Positions 1 to 9,362 of a DNA stretch of 64,000 nucleotides are shown here, in pieces. The notes below the pieces were generated by a model. The model was given only the letters and a program-made list of their open reading frames with translations. It did no database searches and was not told the DNA's origin. The stretch comes from Thioclava sp. GXIMD2076 (lineage in GTDB: Bacteria > Pseudomonadota > Alphaproteobacteria > Rhodobacterales > Rhodobacteraceae), in contig NZ_CP149932.1 in assembly GCF_037949795.1 (NCBI RefSeq), positions 2,035,001 to 2,099,000 on the forward strand, in the 5' to 3' direction. A program made the translations under genes and the position numbers. Numbering within the stretch: the first letter of the stretch is position 1; each line of letters starts with the position of its first letter.

Positions 1-691
1 GCCCCGCTTCCTCGAGGAGCAGGTCTGCCAGACGGTCCTGGATATCGGGGCTGAACCGGGTGCTGGTGTCCAGCTCCAGCATATTGGCAAGCCGCCTGAG
101 CGTGGTCGGGATGAACTGGTAGCGCCCGATGGCATGGGGCTGGCCGGGGGTCGCGTCGATCCATTGGTAGATCTGGCCCAGCGTCATCTGGCTCGGCGCG
201 CGTGCGGGGCGGCGCTTGGCACCGTAATTGACCGCGTCATACCCCGCAGGGCCAGCTTCTGCTTGCGCGATCAGGTGACGGATCCATTGGGCCTCATCCG
301 AGCCCTGCCGCATGAAGGGCGCAAGACGGGCGATCGGCTCCATCGGGTCCATCAGGCTGTCAGGGTTCTCGGCGGTGCGGTTGGCACGCACACGGCGCGG
401 CATGGGGGCAAAGAAGCTCGAGCCTCCGGTGCCGGCAAAGAGGCTACCAGGCAGGAGCGGCCCCGCCTCCGCAGCGACAGCCGCCGCCTGCTCCTTGGTG
501 GGAAGGCTTGCCAGCTCGACCAGCGGAGTGGCGGCCGACTGGCCTTGCAAAGACGGGATGAGGGCCTGCGAACGCTCGACAGTGCCTCCCTGCGCGGCCA
601 GCAGCGACACAGGCTGCGCCGCGACCGGCGCGGTCGCGAGGCTGGCGAGGGCGAGCGGCAGGGCGCGCAAGAAAAAGCCATACTGGCACAT
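1..691 (-). CDS. Exported muramidase/lysozyme-like protein (C-terminus outside window)
   Basis: The frame reads from ATG at 691 to the left edge with no stop, so the 3' end lies outside the window. The N-terminus (MCQYGFFLRALPLALASL...) is a signal peptide ending near a VAAQ cleavage site, followed by a low-complexity Ala/Pro/Leu linker. From about residue 150 there is a domain containing QIYQWIDATPGQPHAIGRYQ followed by FIPTTLRRLA. The G-R-Y-Q-F/L-x-P pattern is that of lambda-lysozyme/GH104-like and other muramidase folds. A periplasmic cell-wall hydrolase is inferred; the catalytic residues cannot be fully checked in the truncated domain. It is convergent with nothing and lies downstream of the RND operon terminator on the same strand. 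Confidence 0.6.
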   Translation of the reverse strand, partial: MCQYGFFLRALPLALASLATAPVAAQPVSLLAAQGGTVERSQALIPSLQGQSAATPLVELASLPTKEQAAAVAAEAGPLLPGSLFAGTGGSSFFAPMPRRVRANRTAENPDSLMDPMEPIARLAPFMRQGSDEAQWIRHLIAQAEAGPAGYDAVNYGAKRRPARAPSQMTLGQIYQWIDATPGQPHAIGRYQFIPTTLRRLANMLELDTSTRFSPDIQDRLADLLLEEAG

Positions 692-785
692 AGGCAATCC
701 CGGGTTCTGGGTGTCCCTGTGTTTCTGCCAGCGATATCTTCAGAAATCGTTTATGCGCACGAAGACTCGCGCCGGAGGCGAGCGT

Positions 786-817
786 ATGAAAAAGGCCCCG
801 GATCGCTCCGGGGCCTT
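786..817 (-). terminator. Rho-independent terminator of the RND operon
   Basis: An 11-bp perfect stem (792-802 with 807-817, core GGCCCCGGA) with a 4-base loop is followed on the minus strand by a run of five T. It sits 21 bases after the RND permease stop codon. Confidence 0.8.
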
Positions 818-837
818 CGCAGTCGGTTTTCAGGATT

Positions 838-3800
838 TCAGAGCTTCTCGCCCCGCACGCTCTTGTCGGAGATCTTGCGGATCAGGACATAGAAGCTCGG
901 GACGAGGAAAATCCCGATGAAGGTGGCCGCCACCATACCGCCCAGAACACCGATACCGATGGCATTCTGTGCCGCAGCCCCCGCGCCCGAGGCGCGTGCC
1001 AGAGGCAGAACCCCGAGCATGAAGGCGATGGAAGTCATCAGGATCGGGCGCAGACGCATCCGGGCGGCCTCGATCGTGGCCTCGTAGAGTTTCTTGCCCT
1101 CGGCCTCGAGATCCTTGGCGAATTCCACGATCAGGATCGCGTTCTTCGCGGCCAGACCGACCGTCGTCAGCAGGCCCACCTTGAAGTAGACGTCATTCGA
1201 CTGGCCGAAGAGCTTGGCTGCCGCAAGCGCGCCCAGCACCCCGATCGGCACCACCAGCATGACGGAGATCGGGATCGACCAGCTTTCATAGAGCGCCGCG
1301 AGGAACAGGAAGACCACCAGAACCGAGATCGCATAGAGCATCGGTGCCTGATTGCCCGACTGGCGTTCCTGATAGGACATGCCGGTCCAGGAGGCGGAAT
1401 AGCCACCATCCATATCGGCCACCAGTTTCTCCATCTCGTTCATCGCATCACCCGAGGAGTAGCCATCCCCCGCGCTGCCCTGCACCTCGATGGCCTGTGT
1501 GCCACCGATCCGCGACAGCGAGGGCGAGACGCTCTGCCATCCGGTCGTCATGAAGGCCGAGAAGGGCACCATGTCGCCATCGGTATTGCGCGCATACCAC
1601 TTGCCGATATCCTCGGGCTGCATCCGGTAGGGAGCATCCCCCTGAACGATCACGGGGTTGAGGTTGCCGTCCTGATTGTAGTCGTTGACATTGCTCGAGG
1701 CGAAAATGGTCGAGAGCATCGAATTGACCTCGGAAATGGTCAGCCCGAAGCTTTCCGCCTTCTGCTGGTCGACATTGATCTTCAGCGCGGCCTCCTCCTC
1801 GTTATTGTTCACGCGGACTGCAGAGAGCATCTTGTCCTGATTTGCCGTGGCCACGAGTTTGTTGGCTGCAGCGCGCAGTTTCTCGATGCCCTGATTGCCC
1901 TGATCCACGAGATACATCGAGAAGCCGGTCGAATTGCCCAGACCCTGAATTGCGGGCGGAAGCAGGAAGTAGATTTGACCTTTGCGGCTCGATCCGAACT
2001 TGGCCATCGCCCGCCCGACCACTGCCGAAGCCGCAGCCTGCGCATCGGTCCGGTCGTCGAAGTCCTTCAGCTTGGCAAAGAGCAGTGCGTTGTTCTGGCC
2101 GGTCCCCGTGAAGGAGAAGCCCAGCACCCCGAAGGTCGAGGTCACATAGTCCTTCTCGTCATTGAGCAGGTAGTCCTCCACCTTGGTCATCACATCCTTG
2201 GTCTGCGCCTGTGTGGCGCCTTCCTGCAATGTGATCATCACCATGACAGCGCCCTGGTCCTCCGTTGGCAGGAACGAGCTGGGAAGGTTCTTGTAGAGCA
2301 CGACAACGCCGCCCACCGAGGCTGCCAGAATGACCAGCGCGATGATCGGCGCTTTCAGCAGTTTCGTGACGGTGCCGATATAGAAGTCGTTCAGCCGGTC
2401 GAAATTGCGGTTGAACCAGCGTGCGGGCGCGGGGGGCTGCTTGCCGTCGCTATGTTTGAGCATCGTCGCACAAAGCGCGGGCGTGATGATGATGGCCACC
2501 ACCGCCGACAGGACCATGGCCGAGATGATCGTCACCGAGAACTGGCGATAGATCACACCGGTCGAGCCCCCGAAGAAGGCCATCGGCAGGAACACCGCCG
2601 ACAGGACCAGCGCGATCCCGATCAACGCGCCCACGATCTGGCCCATCGAGCGGATCGTCGCCTGCAGTGGCGTGAGGTCGTCTTCCTCCATCACCCGCTC
2701 GACGTTTTCCACCACCACGATGGCGTCATCGACCAGGAGGCCGATGGCCAGAACCATGGCGAACATCGTCAGCGTGTTGATCGAATAGCCGAAGACCGAC
2801 AGGATCCCGAAGGCCCCGAGCAGAACCACGGGCACGGCGATGATCGGGATCAGCGTCGCGCGCCATTTCTGCAAGAAGACGAGGATCACGATCAGCACGA
2901 GGCCGATGGCCTCGAAGAGCGTGTGCTCCACCTTGCCGATCGAGGCTTCCACGAAGGGCGAGGTATCATAGGCGTATTTCACCTCGACACCTGCCGGAAG
3001 GCTCTTGGCGATCTCGTCGATCTTGGCCCGCACGGCTGCCGCGGTATCCACCGCATTCGCACCGGTCGAGAGGTTCACCCCGAAGCCCGAGGCGTTCTGG
3101 CCGTTGAAGCGCGACTGGGTGCCGTAATCTTCCTGACCCAGCACGACCCGCGCCACATCGCCCAGGAAGACTGTGCCGCCATCGGCATCGGTCTTGAGAA
3201 GGATATTCTCGAAATCCTCGACCGAGGTCAGCTGGCTCTGCGCGGTGATGGTGGCGGTGAAGGTCTGCCCCGCCGTCGTGGGCTGCGAGCCCAGCGAGCC
3301 GACCGAGACGTTGGTGTTCTGCGCGGTGATCGCATCGGTCACATCTGTCGCAGTCAGATCATACTGGCGCAGTTTCAGCGGATCGAGCCAGACGCGCATT
3401 GCGTAGCCCGAGCCGAAGGAATTGATCGAGCCCACACCCTGCACCCGTTGCACCGGATCCTCGATCTGGTTGGCGACCATGTCGCCCAGCTGGATCTGGG
3501 TGTAGCGGTTGTCTTCCGATACGAGTGCTGCCACCAGCAGGATCGAACTGGAGGAGCGCGAAACGCTCACACCCTGCTGCACCACCGAATCCGGTAGCTG
3601 GCTTTCGACCTGGGAGATCTTGTTCTGCACATCGTTCTGGGCGTCGATCGGGTCGATGGACTCGTCATAGGTCAGGGTGATGCTGACCTTTCCTTCCGAG
3701 CTTTTCGACACCATGTAAAGAAGGCCATCGAGGCCGGTGAGCGCATCTTCAAGCGTGGAGGTCACCGAGTTCTGCACGGTCTCTGCGGTAGCACCTGTAT

Positions 3801-3945
3801 AGGTGGCAGAGATCCGCACCGTTGTCGGCGCGATTTCGGGATATTGCGCCACGGGCAGCGAGGTCAGGCCAAGCGTGCCTGCCAGCATGATCGTGATCGC
3901 GATAACCCAAGCGAAAATCGGGCGGTGGATAAAGAAATTGACCAT
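838..3945 (-). CDS. RND multidrug efflux permease, AcrB/MexB (HAE1) family
   Basis: The 1035-residue protein is the proton-driven inner-membrane trimer of a tripartite RND pump. It starts MVNFFIHRPIFAWVIAI, the usual HAE1 N-terminus with TM1. TM4 carries the paired aspartates of the proton relay (AIGLLVDDAIVVVENVER, about residue 405). The two periplasmic loops and twelve membrane segments are at family positions, and the length matches AcrB (1049 aa). It lies 6 bases downstream of the adaptor gene, so the two form one operon. No outer-membrane channel or TetR gene is present nearby; TolC must be encoded elsewhere. Substrates cannot be inferred. Confidence 0.96.
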   Translation of the reverse strand: MVNFFIHRPIFAWVIAITIMLAGTLGLTSLPVAQYPEIAPTTVRISATYTGATAETVQNSVTSTLEDALTGLDGLLYMVSKSSEGKVSITLTYDESIDPIDAQNDVQNKISQVESQLPDSVVQQGVSVSRSSSSILLVAALVSEDNRYTQIQLGDMVANQIEDPVQRVQGVGSINSFGSGYAMRVWLDPLKLRQYDLTATDVTDAITAQNTNVSVGSLGSQPTTAGQTFTATITAQSQLTSVEDFENILLKTDADGGTVFLGDVARVVLGQEDYGTQSRFNGQNASGFGVNLSTGANAVDTAAAVRAKIDEIAKSLPAGVEVKYAYDTSPFVEASIGKVEHTLFEAIGLVLIVILVFLQKWRATLIPIIAVPVVLLGAFGILSVFGYSINTLTMFAMVLAIGLLVDDAIVVVENVERVMEEDDLTPLQATIRSMGQIVGALIGIALVLSAVFLPMAFFGGSTGVIYRQFSVTIISAMVLSAVVAIIITPALCATMLKHSDGKQPPAPARWFNRNFDRLNDFYIGTVTKLLKAPIIALVILAASVGGVVVLYKNLPSSFLPTEDQGAVMVMITLQEGATQAQTKDVMTKVEDYLLNDEKDYVTSTFGVLGFSFTGTGQNNALLFAKLKDFDDRTDAQAAASAVVGRAMAKFGSSRKGQIYFLLPPAIQGLGNSTGFSMYLVDQGNQGIEKLRAAANKLVATANQDKMLSAVRVNNNEEEAALKINVDQQKAESFGLTISEVNSMLSTIFASSNVNDYNQDGNLNPVIVQGDAPYRMQPEDIGKWYARNTDGDMVPFSAFMTTGWQSVSPSLSRIGGTQAIEVQGSAGDGYSSGDAMNEMEKLVADMDGGYSASWTGMSYQERQSGNQAPMLYAISVLVVFLFLAALYESWSIPISVMLVVPIGVLGALAAAKLFGQSNDVYFKVGLLTTVGLAAKNAILIVEFAKDLEAEGKKLYEATIEAARMRLRPILMTSIAFMLGVLPLARASGAGAAAQNAIGIGVLGGMVAATFIGIFLVPSFYVLIRKISDKSVRGEKL

Positions 3946-3951
3946 CAGCCC

Positions 3952-5184
3952 TTACTCGCTGGCCTTGCCGGACGCATCCGAACCGTCGGTCTGGGCATCC
4001 TCGACGACGCCTTCGTCATTGATGGTAACCGGCACTGTCTCGATCTCGGCTTCATTTTGCAGGTTCATCAACCCGTCGACGATCAGCTTGTCGCCATCTT
4101 TCAGGCCGCTGGTGACGATCCATTGATTGTTATACGAGCCGTTTGTGCTCAGGGTGACCTGCTCGGCCTTGTTCTCGTCCGAGGCGATGAAGGCGGTCAG
4201 CGTGCCGTCGCTCTTGCGGGTAGTGGCGTTTTGCGGGATCAGGATCGCCTTGGTCGTGCCAAGTGTCATCGTCACACGCAGGAACTGGCCGGGAAGCATT
4301 TTCGCATCGGGATTATCGAACTGGACGCGGTAATCCACGGTGCCGGTCGTATCCGACACGACCGCGGAGGGCGCCACCAGTTTGCCATCCCGCGGATAGA
4401 CATCACCGGTTTCCAGCGTCACCTGTGCCTTTACGTCATCGCTGGTCTTTAGCGTTCCAGCCGCGATCATATCCTTGGTGCGCTGCATCTGGGCAGAGCT
4501 TTCGGAGACATCGACATAGATCGGATCGAGCCGCGTAACCGTGGTCAGCGCATCCGTCTGGTTGGCTGTCACGAGCGAGCCCACCGAGGTCTCGGGCACT
4601 TCGACCACACCGTCGATCGGGCTTTCCACATGGGTGCGGTCCAGATTGAGTTGCGCGGTCTGCAGGCTGGCCTGCGCCGATTTCACATCCGCTTTTGCCG
4701 ATGCCAGCGAGGAGCGTGCATCTTCCAGTTCGGTCTGGGTCACGCCAACGCTGCGGATCTTGTCATAGCGGTTGAAGGTCGATTGTGCGGTCTGCTCGGC
4801 GGCCTGCGCCGAATCGACTGCCGCCTGCGCCGCCGCGAGTTCCGCCTCGTAGGTGTCGGGTTCGATCTCGAACAACACGGTGCCCTTTTTCACCAGCGCG
4901 CCGCGTTTATACGGGATTGCGGTGATCATGCCTTCGACGCGCGGACGGATATCGGCCTGCTGATAGGCCACTGCACGGCCGGGCAGCGTAACGATATAGG
5001 GAACGTCACTTTCCGCAACGGTAATGACGCCAACCTGTTTCGGGCCTTGCTGTGCTTGTTGCGCGCTGGCGGGAGAGGAGGTGAAAACTGTGAGGGGGGC
5101 ACTGACTGCGAGCCCCAGCACGAGACCCAGAGCGGTCATCGGAACCGTAATGGGGCGGGAGAGGAAAATAATGTTTTTCGACAC
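3952..5184 (-). CDS. RND periplasmic adaptor (membrane fusion protein), AcrA/MexA family
   Basis: A 410-residue adaptor that couples the permease to the outer-membrane channel. It has an N-terminal signal/anchor (about residues 10-40, ending SPASAQQ, no lipobox Cys). The lipoyl half-motif VAYQQADIRPRVEGMI follows, then a long Ala/Gln-rich coiled-coil hairpin (about 105-180), the second lipoyl half (THVESPIDGVVE), and beta-barrel and membrane-proximal domains. The acidic Ser/Asp/Glu C-terminal tail is longer than usual. It is first in the operon with the permease. Its upstream region carries a promoter with an embedded dyad. Confidence 0.95.
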   Translation of the reverse strand: MSKNIIFLSRPITVPMTALGLVLGLAVSAPLTVFTSSPASAQQAQQGPKQVGVITVAESDVPYIVTLPGRAVAYQQADIRPRVEGMITAIPYKRGALVKKGTVLFEIEPDTYEAELAAAQAAVDSAQAAEQTAQSTFNRYDKIRSVGVTQTELEDARSSLASAKADVKSAQASLQTAQLNLDRTHVESPIDGVVEVPETSVGSLVTANQTDALTTVTRLDPIYVDVSESSAQMQRTKDMIAAGTLKTSDDVKAQVTLETGDVYPRDGKLVAPSAVVSDTTGTVDYRVQFDNPDAKMLPGQFLRVTMTLGTTKAILIPQNATTRKSDGTLTAFIASDENKAEQVTLSTNGSYNNQWIVTSGLKDGDKLIVDGLMNLQNEAEIETVPVTINDEGVVEDAQTDGSDASGKASE

Positions 5185-5302
5185 TGGTCCTGTCTTTCGT
5201 TTCGCGAACTGCGATTTTTGTCATTGGCCCCAACTCGTGCCGGTTTGGCTGGACGATGGGAGGGCGTCGCAGCATGAGCTAGGGCATTGCGGATAGCCTA
5301 CA

Positions 5303-5331
5303 ATATTAAACTGTACGGTTTACATGGGTAA
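5303..5331 (-). promoter_or_regulatory. Predicted RND operon promoter with embedded TetR-type operator
   Basis: On the minus strand a -35-like TTACCC (5326-5331) and -10-like TAATAT (5303-5308) are 17 bases apart. The spacer and -10 overlap a 16-bp dyad at 5307-5322 (TAAACTGT/ACGGTTTA, one mismatched pair). AcrR/TetR repressors of RND pumps commonly bind such dyads between -35 and -10. No TetR-family gene lies in the window, so the regulator would act in trans. The start site is 119 bases upstream of the adaptor ATG. Confidence 0.4.
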
Positions 5332-5566
5332 AACTGACACAGGTTCCTGCGGATTGGCGCACAATAGCGTGAATATTCATAATAACCGCCGGCTGGGATG
5401 GAAAATACAATTAGCTGACCGTTTTTATCGGCAATCATCCTTTACCTGCATGCTAAGCTCGCTTAATTGAGAGGCGAAACCTAGCCACCGGCGCTTCGGG
5501 ACTCGGCGGATTTCTCCGTAAGACAGAGCGCGAGCCATGGTGCGACCGATGAATCAGGAGGCTGAT
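5332..5566 (+). promoter_or_regulatory. Regulatory region before siderophore importer; candidate iron box
   Basis: This is the siderophore-side part of a gene-free 382-base divergent region. It is locally A+T-rich. It holds TGA-N9-TCG at 5416-5430, one base off the TGA-N9-TCA iron-responsive (IRO/RirA-type) box, and a short perfect palindrome TGAATATTCA at 5370-5379. A strong Shine-Dalgarno AGGAGG (5556-5561) sets the start of the next gene. No convincing sigma-70 pair could be fixed. Iron control is plausible from the gene content but unproven. Confidence 0.3.
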
Positions 5567-6484
5567 ATGCAGATTTCGAAGACACTTACCGCGCTGGGGC
5601 TTGCCTTGCCGCTGGCGGTGGCGCCTCTGGCGCAGGCCTTTGCCGCCGATGTGACCGTGCAAACCGCGCGTGGCGAGGCCAGCGTGCCCGAAGCGCCCAA
5701 GACCGTGGCCGTGTTCGATATGGCAGCGATGGATACGCTTGATGCGCTTGGCGTCAAACCCGCGGGCCGCCCCGACAAGCTCTATCTCTCGCGTCTGTCG
5801 GGGCTGGAAAGCGCCACCCCCGTGGGGACGCTTTTCGAGCCCGATCTCGAGGCATTGGCAGGGCTGGCACCCGATCTGACGATCATCGGCGGTCGTTCGG
5901 CAACCCAATATGACAATGTGGCCCAGCTGGGTCCGGTCATCGACATGACCATCGGCACCGATATCGTGGCCGAAGCCCGTGCGCGTCTGGAAGCCTATGG
6001 CAAGATCTTCGACAAGGAAGACAAGGCCAAGGAACTCGATGATGCGCTGGTCGCAAAGCTTGCCGAGGTGCAGGACGAGGCCAAGGGCAAGGGCGATGCA
6101 CTCGTCGTGATGACCAATGGTCCGAAAATCTCGGCCTTCGGTCCGGGCTCGCGGTTTGGCTGGATCCACAACGCCGTGGGCATGGCACCCGCCGCCAAGG
6201 ATCTCTCGGTCGCGCCGCATGGGGATGCGATCAGCTTCGAGTTCATTGCCGAAACCAATCCGGACTGGATCTTCGTGGTTGACCGTGGTCAGGCCATTGG
6301 CGCCGACGAGCAGAAAGCCTCCGACACGCTGGATAACCCGCTGGTTGCGCAGACCAATGCTGCCAAGAATGGCCATATCGTCTATCTCAACTCCGCCGAT
6401 GCCTATATCGCTGGTGGTGGCTATCAGGCGATGATGGAAATGCTGACCGAGGTCGGCAAGGCCTTCGAGGCCCAAGAAGGCTGA
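5567..6484 (+). CDS. Siderophore ABC transporter periplasmic binding protein (FatB/CeuE/YclQ type)
   Basis: A 305-residue class III substrate-binding protein for a ferric siderophore. I chose ATG 5567 rather than the longer in-frame start at 5537. It has AGGAGG five bases upstream and gives a clean signal peptide (MQISKTLTALGLALPLAVAP..., cleavage near AFA-AD). The mature part has the family pattern: VAVFDMAAMDTLDALG early, then DLEALAGLAPDLTIIGGR, and a second lobe ending in GGGYQAMMEML. There is no lipobox. It is the first gene of a four-gene importer operon, with only 4 bases to the next gene. The ligand (catecholate or carboxylate) cannot be told from sequence. Confidence 0.92.
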   Translation: MQISKTLTALGLALPLAVAPLAQAFAADVTVQTARGEASVPEAPKTVAVFDMAAMDTLDALGVKPAGRPDKLYLSRLSGLESATPVGTLFEPDLEALAGLAPDLTIIGGRSATQYDNVAQLGPVIDMTIGTDIVAEARARLEAYGKIFDKEDKAKELDDALVAKLAEVQDEAKGKGDALVVMTNGPKISAFGPGSRFGWIHNAVGMAPAAKDLSVAPHGDAISFEFIAETNPDWIFVVDRGQAIGADEQKASDTLDNPLVAQTNAAKNGHIVYLNSADAYIAGGGYQAMMEMLTEVGKAFEAQEG

Positions 6485-6488
6485 TCTC

Positions 6489-7472
6489 ATGGCGCGCGGG
6501 ATGGTTCTGACGAGTGGGGTTCTGGTGATCGTGATCCTTTCGGGGATCTCGCTCTGTATCGGTGCGGCCACGATGGATCTGGGCGATCCGTCCGGCATGC
6601 TGGTGCTCACCGTCTCGCGCATCCCGCGCACATTGGCCGCGCTTCTCACCGGCTCGGCTCTGGCCGTGGCCGGTGTCGTTATGCAGCAGATCGTTCGCAA
6701 CCGCTTTGTGGAGCCGGGCACGGCAGGCACCGCCGAGAGCGCGGCGCTGGGGCTCTTGCTGATGTCGATTTTCTGGCCCGACAGCCCGATCTGGGCCAAG
6801 ATGCTGGCGGCGGCCCTGGCCGCACTCATCGGCACCTGGATCTTTGTGAAGATGATCCGCAAACTTCCGCCACGCGAGGTGCTTCTGGTGCCGCTTGCGG
6901 GCATCGTCCTGTCGGGGGTCATCGGCGCGGCGGTCACCTGGATCGGCTGGGAAACCGACATGATGCAATATATCGCCACCTGGTTGATGACGGGAGAGTT
7001 TTCTGGCGTGATTGCAGGCCGTTACGAGCTGTTGTGGATTGCCGGTCTCGCCGCGGTCGTGGCGTTTTTCGCAGCCGACCGCTTTGCCATCCTTGGCCTC
7101 GGACCGGAGGCTGCCACGGCTCTGGGCCTCAGCCCGCGCGCAGTGATGCGCCTTGGGCTGGTGGTGGTAGCGGTGGTGACCGCGATGGTGGTGGTCTCGG
7201 TCGGTATGATCCCCTTTGTTGGGTTGGTAGTGCCTAACATCGCTGCGCGAATACTGGGTGATAACCTGCGGAAATCCTTGCCGATGGTTGCTTTGGGCGG
7301 CGCTGGTCTGGTGCTCGCCTGTGACATTATCGGCCGGTTGATCATTGCGCCTTACGAGATCCCTGCGGGCACCATTCTTGGTGTGACCGGTGCGCTGATC
7401 TTCCTCTGGCTGCTGTGGAAGCCGCAGCGTCCGAAGAAGCGCAAACCTCTGCCGGAGAGCGCCAATGTCTGA
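6489..7472 (+). CDS. Ferric-siderophore ABC permease, FecCD family (first subunit)
   Basis: A 327-residue polytopic FecCD/BtuC-type permease with about nine or ten membrane segments. It shows the family's VSRIPRTLAALLTGSALAVA and the EPGTAGTAESAALG loop, and the cytoplasmic coupling region around LGLGPEAATALGLSP. It forms a heterodimer with the next permease, to which it is fused by an 8-base overlap. The arrangement SBP-permease-permease-ATPase matches the Vibrio fatBDCE/vctPDGC and Bacillus yclNOPQ systems. Confidence 0.93.
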   Translation: MARGMVLTSGVLVIVILSGISLCIGAATMDLGDPSGMLVLTVSRIPRTLAALLTGSALAVAGVVMQQIVRNRFVEPGTAGTAESAALGLLLMSIFWPDSPIWAKMLAAALAALIGTWIFVKMIRKLPPREVLLVPLAGIVLSGVIGAAVTWIGWETDMMQYIATWLMTGEFSGVIAGRYELLWIAGLAAVVAFFAADRFAILGLGPEAATALGLSPRAVMRLGLVVVAVVTAMVVVSVGMIPFVGLVVPNIAARILGDNLRKSLPMVALGGAGLVLACDIIGRLIIAPYEIPAGTILGVTGALIFLWLLWKPQRPKKRKPLPESANV

Positions 7473-8472
7473 TCTGACCATGCCCGCACCCACCAGATCA
7501 GCCGGACGACATGCCTGGCTCAAGAGCCCCATCCTGTGGCTGTCCCTGTTGCTGGTTGCTGCAATGGCGATCTGGCTTTTCCAAGGATTATCAGGAAACT
7601 ATCAGTTTATCCTGATGTTGCGTCTTAAGAAAATGGGTGCGCTCCTTGCGGTTGGTGCCGCGGTGGCCGTCTCGACTATCCTCTTCCAGACCGTCTCCGC
7701 CAACCGCATCCTGACACCGGCGATCATGGGCTTTGACAGCCTCTATGCGCTGATACAGGTTCTGCTTGTCGCAGGGTTGGGCGTCACCGGTTTCGCAACC
7801 ATCGGGGCGACGCCCAAATTTGTGGCCGAGACGGTCATCATGACCGTGCTGGCGCTGCTGCTTTTCGGCACGCTGCTGCGGCAGGGCGCGCGTGATATCG
7901 CGCGGATGATCCTGACGGGCGTGATCCTCGGCACGTTGTTCCGCGCGGGCGCGGGGCTGGTGGGCCGGCTTCTGGACCCCAATGCCTACGCGACCGTCCA
8001 ATCGGTCACCTTCGCCAATTTCTCCCGCGCGCAGACCGATGTGCTGACGCTTGCGGCGTTGATCACGGCGCTGGCCTGCGCGATCGCGTGGTGGCTGGGG
8101 CCGCGGCTTGATGTGCTGGGTCTCGGGCGCGATCGCGCGATCGCGCTAGGGCTGGGTCACGGGCGGGTGGTGATCGGGGCGCTCGTGCTGATTGCCGTGC
8201 TCGTCTCTGTTTCGACGGCGCTGGTAGGGCCTGTGGCCTTCTTCGGCCTGATCGTCGCGGGGCTTACCCATGCCATCGCCCAACGCAAAGCCGGTGGAGC
8301 GAAACACCGCTATCTGATCCCTGTCTCGATGCTGGTCGCGATGACCATTCTCGTGGTCGGCCAGACCCTGTTCGAGCGGGTGATCGGCTCGCAGGCCACG
8401 CTCTCGGTCGTGGTCGAGTTTGTGGGGGGCATCTTCTTCCTCTATCTTCTGCTGAAAGGCAAAATCCGATGA
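7465..8472 (+). CDS. Ferric-siderophore ABC permease, FecCD family (second subunit)
   Basis: A 335-residue FecCD-type permease and partner of the preceding one. It has about nine hydrophobic segments. The family signatures are KKMGALLAVGAAVAVSTILF, the TPAIMGFDSLYALIQ loop and the coupling helix near LDVLGLGRDRAIALGLG, followed by VGPVAFFGLIVAGL. Its start overlaps the upstream gene by 8 bases and its stop overlaps the ATPase start by 4 bases (ATGA), showing translational coupling. Confidence 0.93.
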   Translation: MSDLTMPAPTRSAGRHAWLKSPILWLSLLLVAAMAIWLFQGLSGNYQFILMLRLKKMGALLAVGAAVAVSTILFQTVSANRILTPAIMGFDSLYALIQVLLVAGLGVTGFATIGATPKFVAETVIMTVLALLLFGTLLRQGARDIARMILTGVILGTLFRAGAGLVGRLLDPNAYATVQSVTFANFSRAQTDVLTLAALITALACAIAWWLGPRLDVLGLGRDRAIALGLGHGRVVIGALVLIAVLVSVSTALVGPVAFFGLIVAGLTHAIAQRKAGGAKHRYLIPVSMLVAMTILVVGQTLFERVIGSQATLSVVVEFVGGIFFLYLLLKGKIR

Positions 8473-9224
8473 TCCGTGTGGAAAACCTCTCCTACCAGAT
8501 CGACGGAAACGCGATCCTGAGCGATATAAACTGCACCATTCCCGCCGGGCAGGTGACGGCGCTGATCGGCCCCAATGGTGCGGGGAAATCGAGCCTTCTC
8601 AAACTTTTGGGCCGGATCGAGCCGCTACAGTCGGGCCGTGTGCAGATCAATGACCTCGATCTGGCCCAGACCCGCTCTGGCACGCTTGCGCGCGAGATGT
8701 CTTTCATGAGCCAGAATCTGGCCGTGGCTTCACGCCTGCGGGTGCGCGAGCTGGTGGCCTTCGGGCGCTGGCCGCATTGCCATGGCCGTCCGGGGCCGAA
8801 AGATATCGAGATCTGCGAGAAGGCCCTGCGCCAGTTCGATCTTCTGACACTGGCGGACCGCTTCCTGGACGAGCTGTCCGGCGGGCAGGCGCAGCGCGCG
8901 CATCTGGCCATGACTTTCGCGCAGGATACGCCGTGGATGCTTCTCGACGAGCCACTGAACAATCTGGATATGGCGCATTCGCGCGCGTTGATGAAGCGGC
9001 TGTCGGATCTGCGCGATGCGGGGCGCTCGGTGGTGATCGTGCTGCATGATCTCAACCATGCCGCTGCGTGGGCCGATCATCTGATCGCTATGAAGAATGG
9101 CCGTATCGTGGCCGAAGGCGATGCTGACGAAGTTATCACGCCGCAGACGCTGGCGGGTCTCTACGAGACCGATGTGCAGGTGCTGCGCTATGCCGACCGG
9201 CCGCTGGTTCTGCATCACATCTGA
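8469..9224 (+). CDS. Ferric-siderophore ABC transporter ATP-binding protein
   Basis: A 251-residue ATPase that energises siderophore uptake. The Walker A motif GPNGAGKS is at residues 34-41, followed by a Q-loop (SFMSQNL). The signature is LSGGQAQRAHLA, Walker B with its glutamate is WMLLDEP, a D-loop NNLDMAHS follows, and the H-loop histidine is in VIVLHDLNHA. It is the last gene of the importer operon. No clear terminator follows before the GntR gene. Confidence 0.95.
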   Translation: MIRVENLSYQIDGNAILSDINCTIPAGQVTALIGPNGAGKSSLLKLLGRIEPLQSGRVQINDLDLAQTRSGTLAREMSFMSQNLAVASRLRVRELVAFGRWPHCHGRPGPKDIEICEKALRQFDLLTLADRFLDELSGGQAQRAHLAMTFAQDTPWMLLDEPLNNLDMAHSRALMKRLSDLRDAGRSVVIVLHDLNHAAAWADHLIAMKNGRIVAEGDADEVITPQTLAGLYETDVQVLRYADRPLVLHHI

Positions 9225-9362
9225 GGGATTTTCCGCCTGTTATTGTGGCAGAGCCGACAAGCTTTGGTGAAACCTGTGCAATGCGTCTTGGCAGTGCCCC
9301 GCTTTGACCTAGGGTTGGGGAACGGCCCGCGACGGGGCCGCCCTCCCGAAGAGTTAGCCATA

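Noticed and set aside
1975..3597. 540-codon plus-strand frame opposite the RND permease
   Set aside because: His/Arg/Asp-rich shadow of the RND gene with no motif.
5453..6979. 508-codon minus-strand frame opposite the siderophore binding protein and permease
   Set aside because: Shadow frame of high-G+C coding sequence. The plus-strand genes have family motifs and ribosome binding sites, and the shadow has none.
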